A DNA stretch of 64,000 nucleotides from Anagrus nilaparvatae. Lineage: Eukaryota; Arthropoda; Insecta; Hymenoptera; Mymaridae. The DNA is taken from NCBI GenBank assembly GCA_022575985.1, contig JAKSXM010000137.1, positions 24,136,001-24,200,000 on the forward strand. The letters run 5' to 3'. A model generated the notes under the pieces. It had not been told where the DNA came from. It did not search any database and saw only the letters and a program-made list of their open reading frames with translations. A program made the translations under genes and the position numbers. The number at the start of each line of letters is the position of its first letter. The first letter of the stretch is position 1. This document shows positions 62,002 through 64,000 of the stretch, in pieces.

Positions 62002-64000
62002 ATAACATCAATTCCCGACAAATCCATATGTATGCGTATGTAATATCTCGAGCAGAATTTCCACTATATATTATAAATTATCCTCTTCTCTCTCTATGCA
62101 CTCGAATTCCAGTGCTTCGACTCTGTAACAACACACAAAATATCATCTTCAAATTATTTGTTTTCTCTCGATGAAATATCATTTACAACTTCTTCTTCCT
62201 TTAGTTTTACTTTGAACTAACGATATATTTTTAATTAAACCAGCCTTTAATTATGAATTATGCATCAAATTTCTTAGAGAAAGTCTAGGGAGGTCTGTTT
62301 TTAAGAATCAATCTTTGATACGGGTCCTTTTAAACGATTATTGAGTCCTGCAGTGCATTTTCATAATTTTTCTTTTGAAATCAAAATATTTTTTATATTT
62401 CAACAATATCCTTTGACAAACCAAGTGTCCAAAAATTGAACATCATATCCTTATATAATGTTTTGCCTTAAAGGTATACATACCTTTATATAAATTTTTA
62501 GGGACCCTCAGCTGTTCTATATTTTCTATTGTTAGATTCTAGACAATAAAACGTACCCCCTTATATACCTATAATAGTGTCGCAAGTTTAGAGGATTTTA
62601 CGAAAATAAAACTTTATCTTTTTTTTCTTACATTATTTATACTATTCAAATATTGCTCTTTTGTGGTCTTTAGCATAACCTGCATTTTATGGAGATATAT
62701 ATTTATTATATTTATTTTTATAACAGTGGGTTTGATCGATTGTTAAAATATATTTATTAAAAGGATAAAAAATAGAGAGATTTTCTGGAGATTATAAAAT
62801 AAAATGTATTTTTAATATTAAAAAAAGTTAGGTGAGAATAGTTTTAGTTATAAACAAGGTGCGAGCAAAATAACTTAAAATCCTTCGGGCAGATTAACCA
62901 ACCTTTTTTCAAGAAAGACAGTGTTATAATTTTTTAAAAAAATATTATATATTTCTTAGAAATAATTTAACAATGTAACGCGCGCATAAAATACTTCGAT
63001 ATTTCAAAATCATTTATTTGGTAATTATTATTTTTTACCTGCGTGCATATTTTTTTAATGTACTAGAGCGATTATTTGGGTTTTTGTTATTTTTTTGAAA
63101 TATTAAGCGCCAAAAATCACATGTTGTTACGTGCCTTTGTTTCTTTTTATTTTTATTTTATTTTCCAAATAATGTTATTTCTTTTGAATTTCGAAAACGA
63201 TTACTCAACGCATTTAAAAGATATTCCAATTTTTTTAGTGCAATTATATTATTGAACTTAAAACTGAAAGAAATTATCCGTGAAATTGAGTCAGTTTTAG
63301 GGTAAATGTATTTGTGGTTGTTGAGAATTAATTTAACTACTTGCTTCGATAATTAAGAACTCATTGGACTGGGAACAGTTTTGTCGTTTATTTGATTCAA
63401 GTTTATTTATAAAATTTCTCTAACTTTTGATAGTACCTACATTTCACTAATTTTATATCAAAACTTTCTCAATATTTGTTTGGTTTTTGTGCTTTACGAT
63501 ATTTAAGTTGATTTTAAATTATTTGTTTTTAAAATTAACTAGTTTATCTTTCTTCGTGAACTAACCATTAGGCAATTCAATTAAAGTAGGGATTAATTTA
63601 TGCATACCCAAAAATCGATTCGCCTTTTTATTTTTATCATTCCAGACAAAAACAATTTATAACAGATACATATTATTTAAACCTATTTAAAAAAAATTAA
63701 AAGAAAAAATGTTTGTGATGTTCATTTTTCCAAATGCGAGAGAAAACTCAAATATGCGATATTATTTTTTTTCATTTATTATAATTATATCGTTTCTGCA
63801 AATACGAAATATTTTCGGATTCTAAAAAATTTTTATAGCGCCTTAAAAACAATCAATTTTTCAACTTTTTTGCAATAAATGTTTTTTTTCGCAGGTTAAT
63901 AATTAATAAATAATTGCTATGTTCCTTAATTTAAGAGTTTTTAGTTAGTTATTATTATTATAAAATAATAATCATAATCTAATGAAACAGTTTAATTTTA
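62002..64000. other. Non-coding stretch to window end, no gene recognised
   Basis: A/T-rich; no exon, repeat or RNA gene recognised. Confidence 0.5.

Overview
The window is an A+T-rich stretch of eukaryotic nuclear DNA, most likely from an arthropod and probably an insect. The evidence is two intron-containing genes with GT-AG introns, insect-type SLC36 amino acid transporter proteins, arthropod-style TCAGT initiators, and many small inverted-repeat transposons. An A+T-rich parasitoid wasp is a reasonable guess, but nothing here fixes the species.

Only about 10 kb looks clearly genic. Two head-to-tail paralogous genes on the + strand (45239-49619 and 51376-54332) each have seven coding exons and encode proteins of 515 and 489 residues. 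Both are proton-coupled / SLC36-type amino acid transporters of the AAAP superfamily. Five of the six intron phases and four of the seven exon lengths can be matched exactly, exon 1 encodes the same 12 residues in both, and part of the 3' UTR is still alignable. They are therefore a tandem duplication. Copy 1 has a TATA box plus TCAGT initiator; copy 2 has a TCAGT initiator without an evident TATA box. Copy 1 carries a small TTA-flanked MITE in its long first intron.

The remainder is a gene desert. The first 25 kb and the 28-42 kb stretch hold no convincing gene, only low-complexity A/T sequence, microsatellites and scattered repeats. At 25059-28078 lies a large nested palindrome (foldback element). 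Its outer arms contain 10-bp-periodic GATCTCCGGA repeats and its inner arms contain units of about 140 bp on both strands. At about 32.27-33.52 kb there is a tandem array with a 313-bp period. Two copies of a self-complementary element (42830-43262 and 57098-57510), two G+C-rich hairpin elements (43600-43735 and 44018-44162) and a short PIF/Harbinger-like MITE (47217-47370) surround the transporter pair.

At 60.0-60.75 kb there are fragments of a TKL/Pelle-IRAK-like protein kinase in the wrong order: a hinge-region piece precedes a P-loop exon, and a shortened duplicate of the P-loop exon follows. No catalytic-loop exon was seen downstream, so this looks like broken or rearranged kinase DNA rather than an intact gene. 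No tRNA, rRNA, CRISPR array or intact transposase/reverse transcriptase was recognised.
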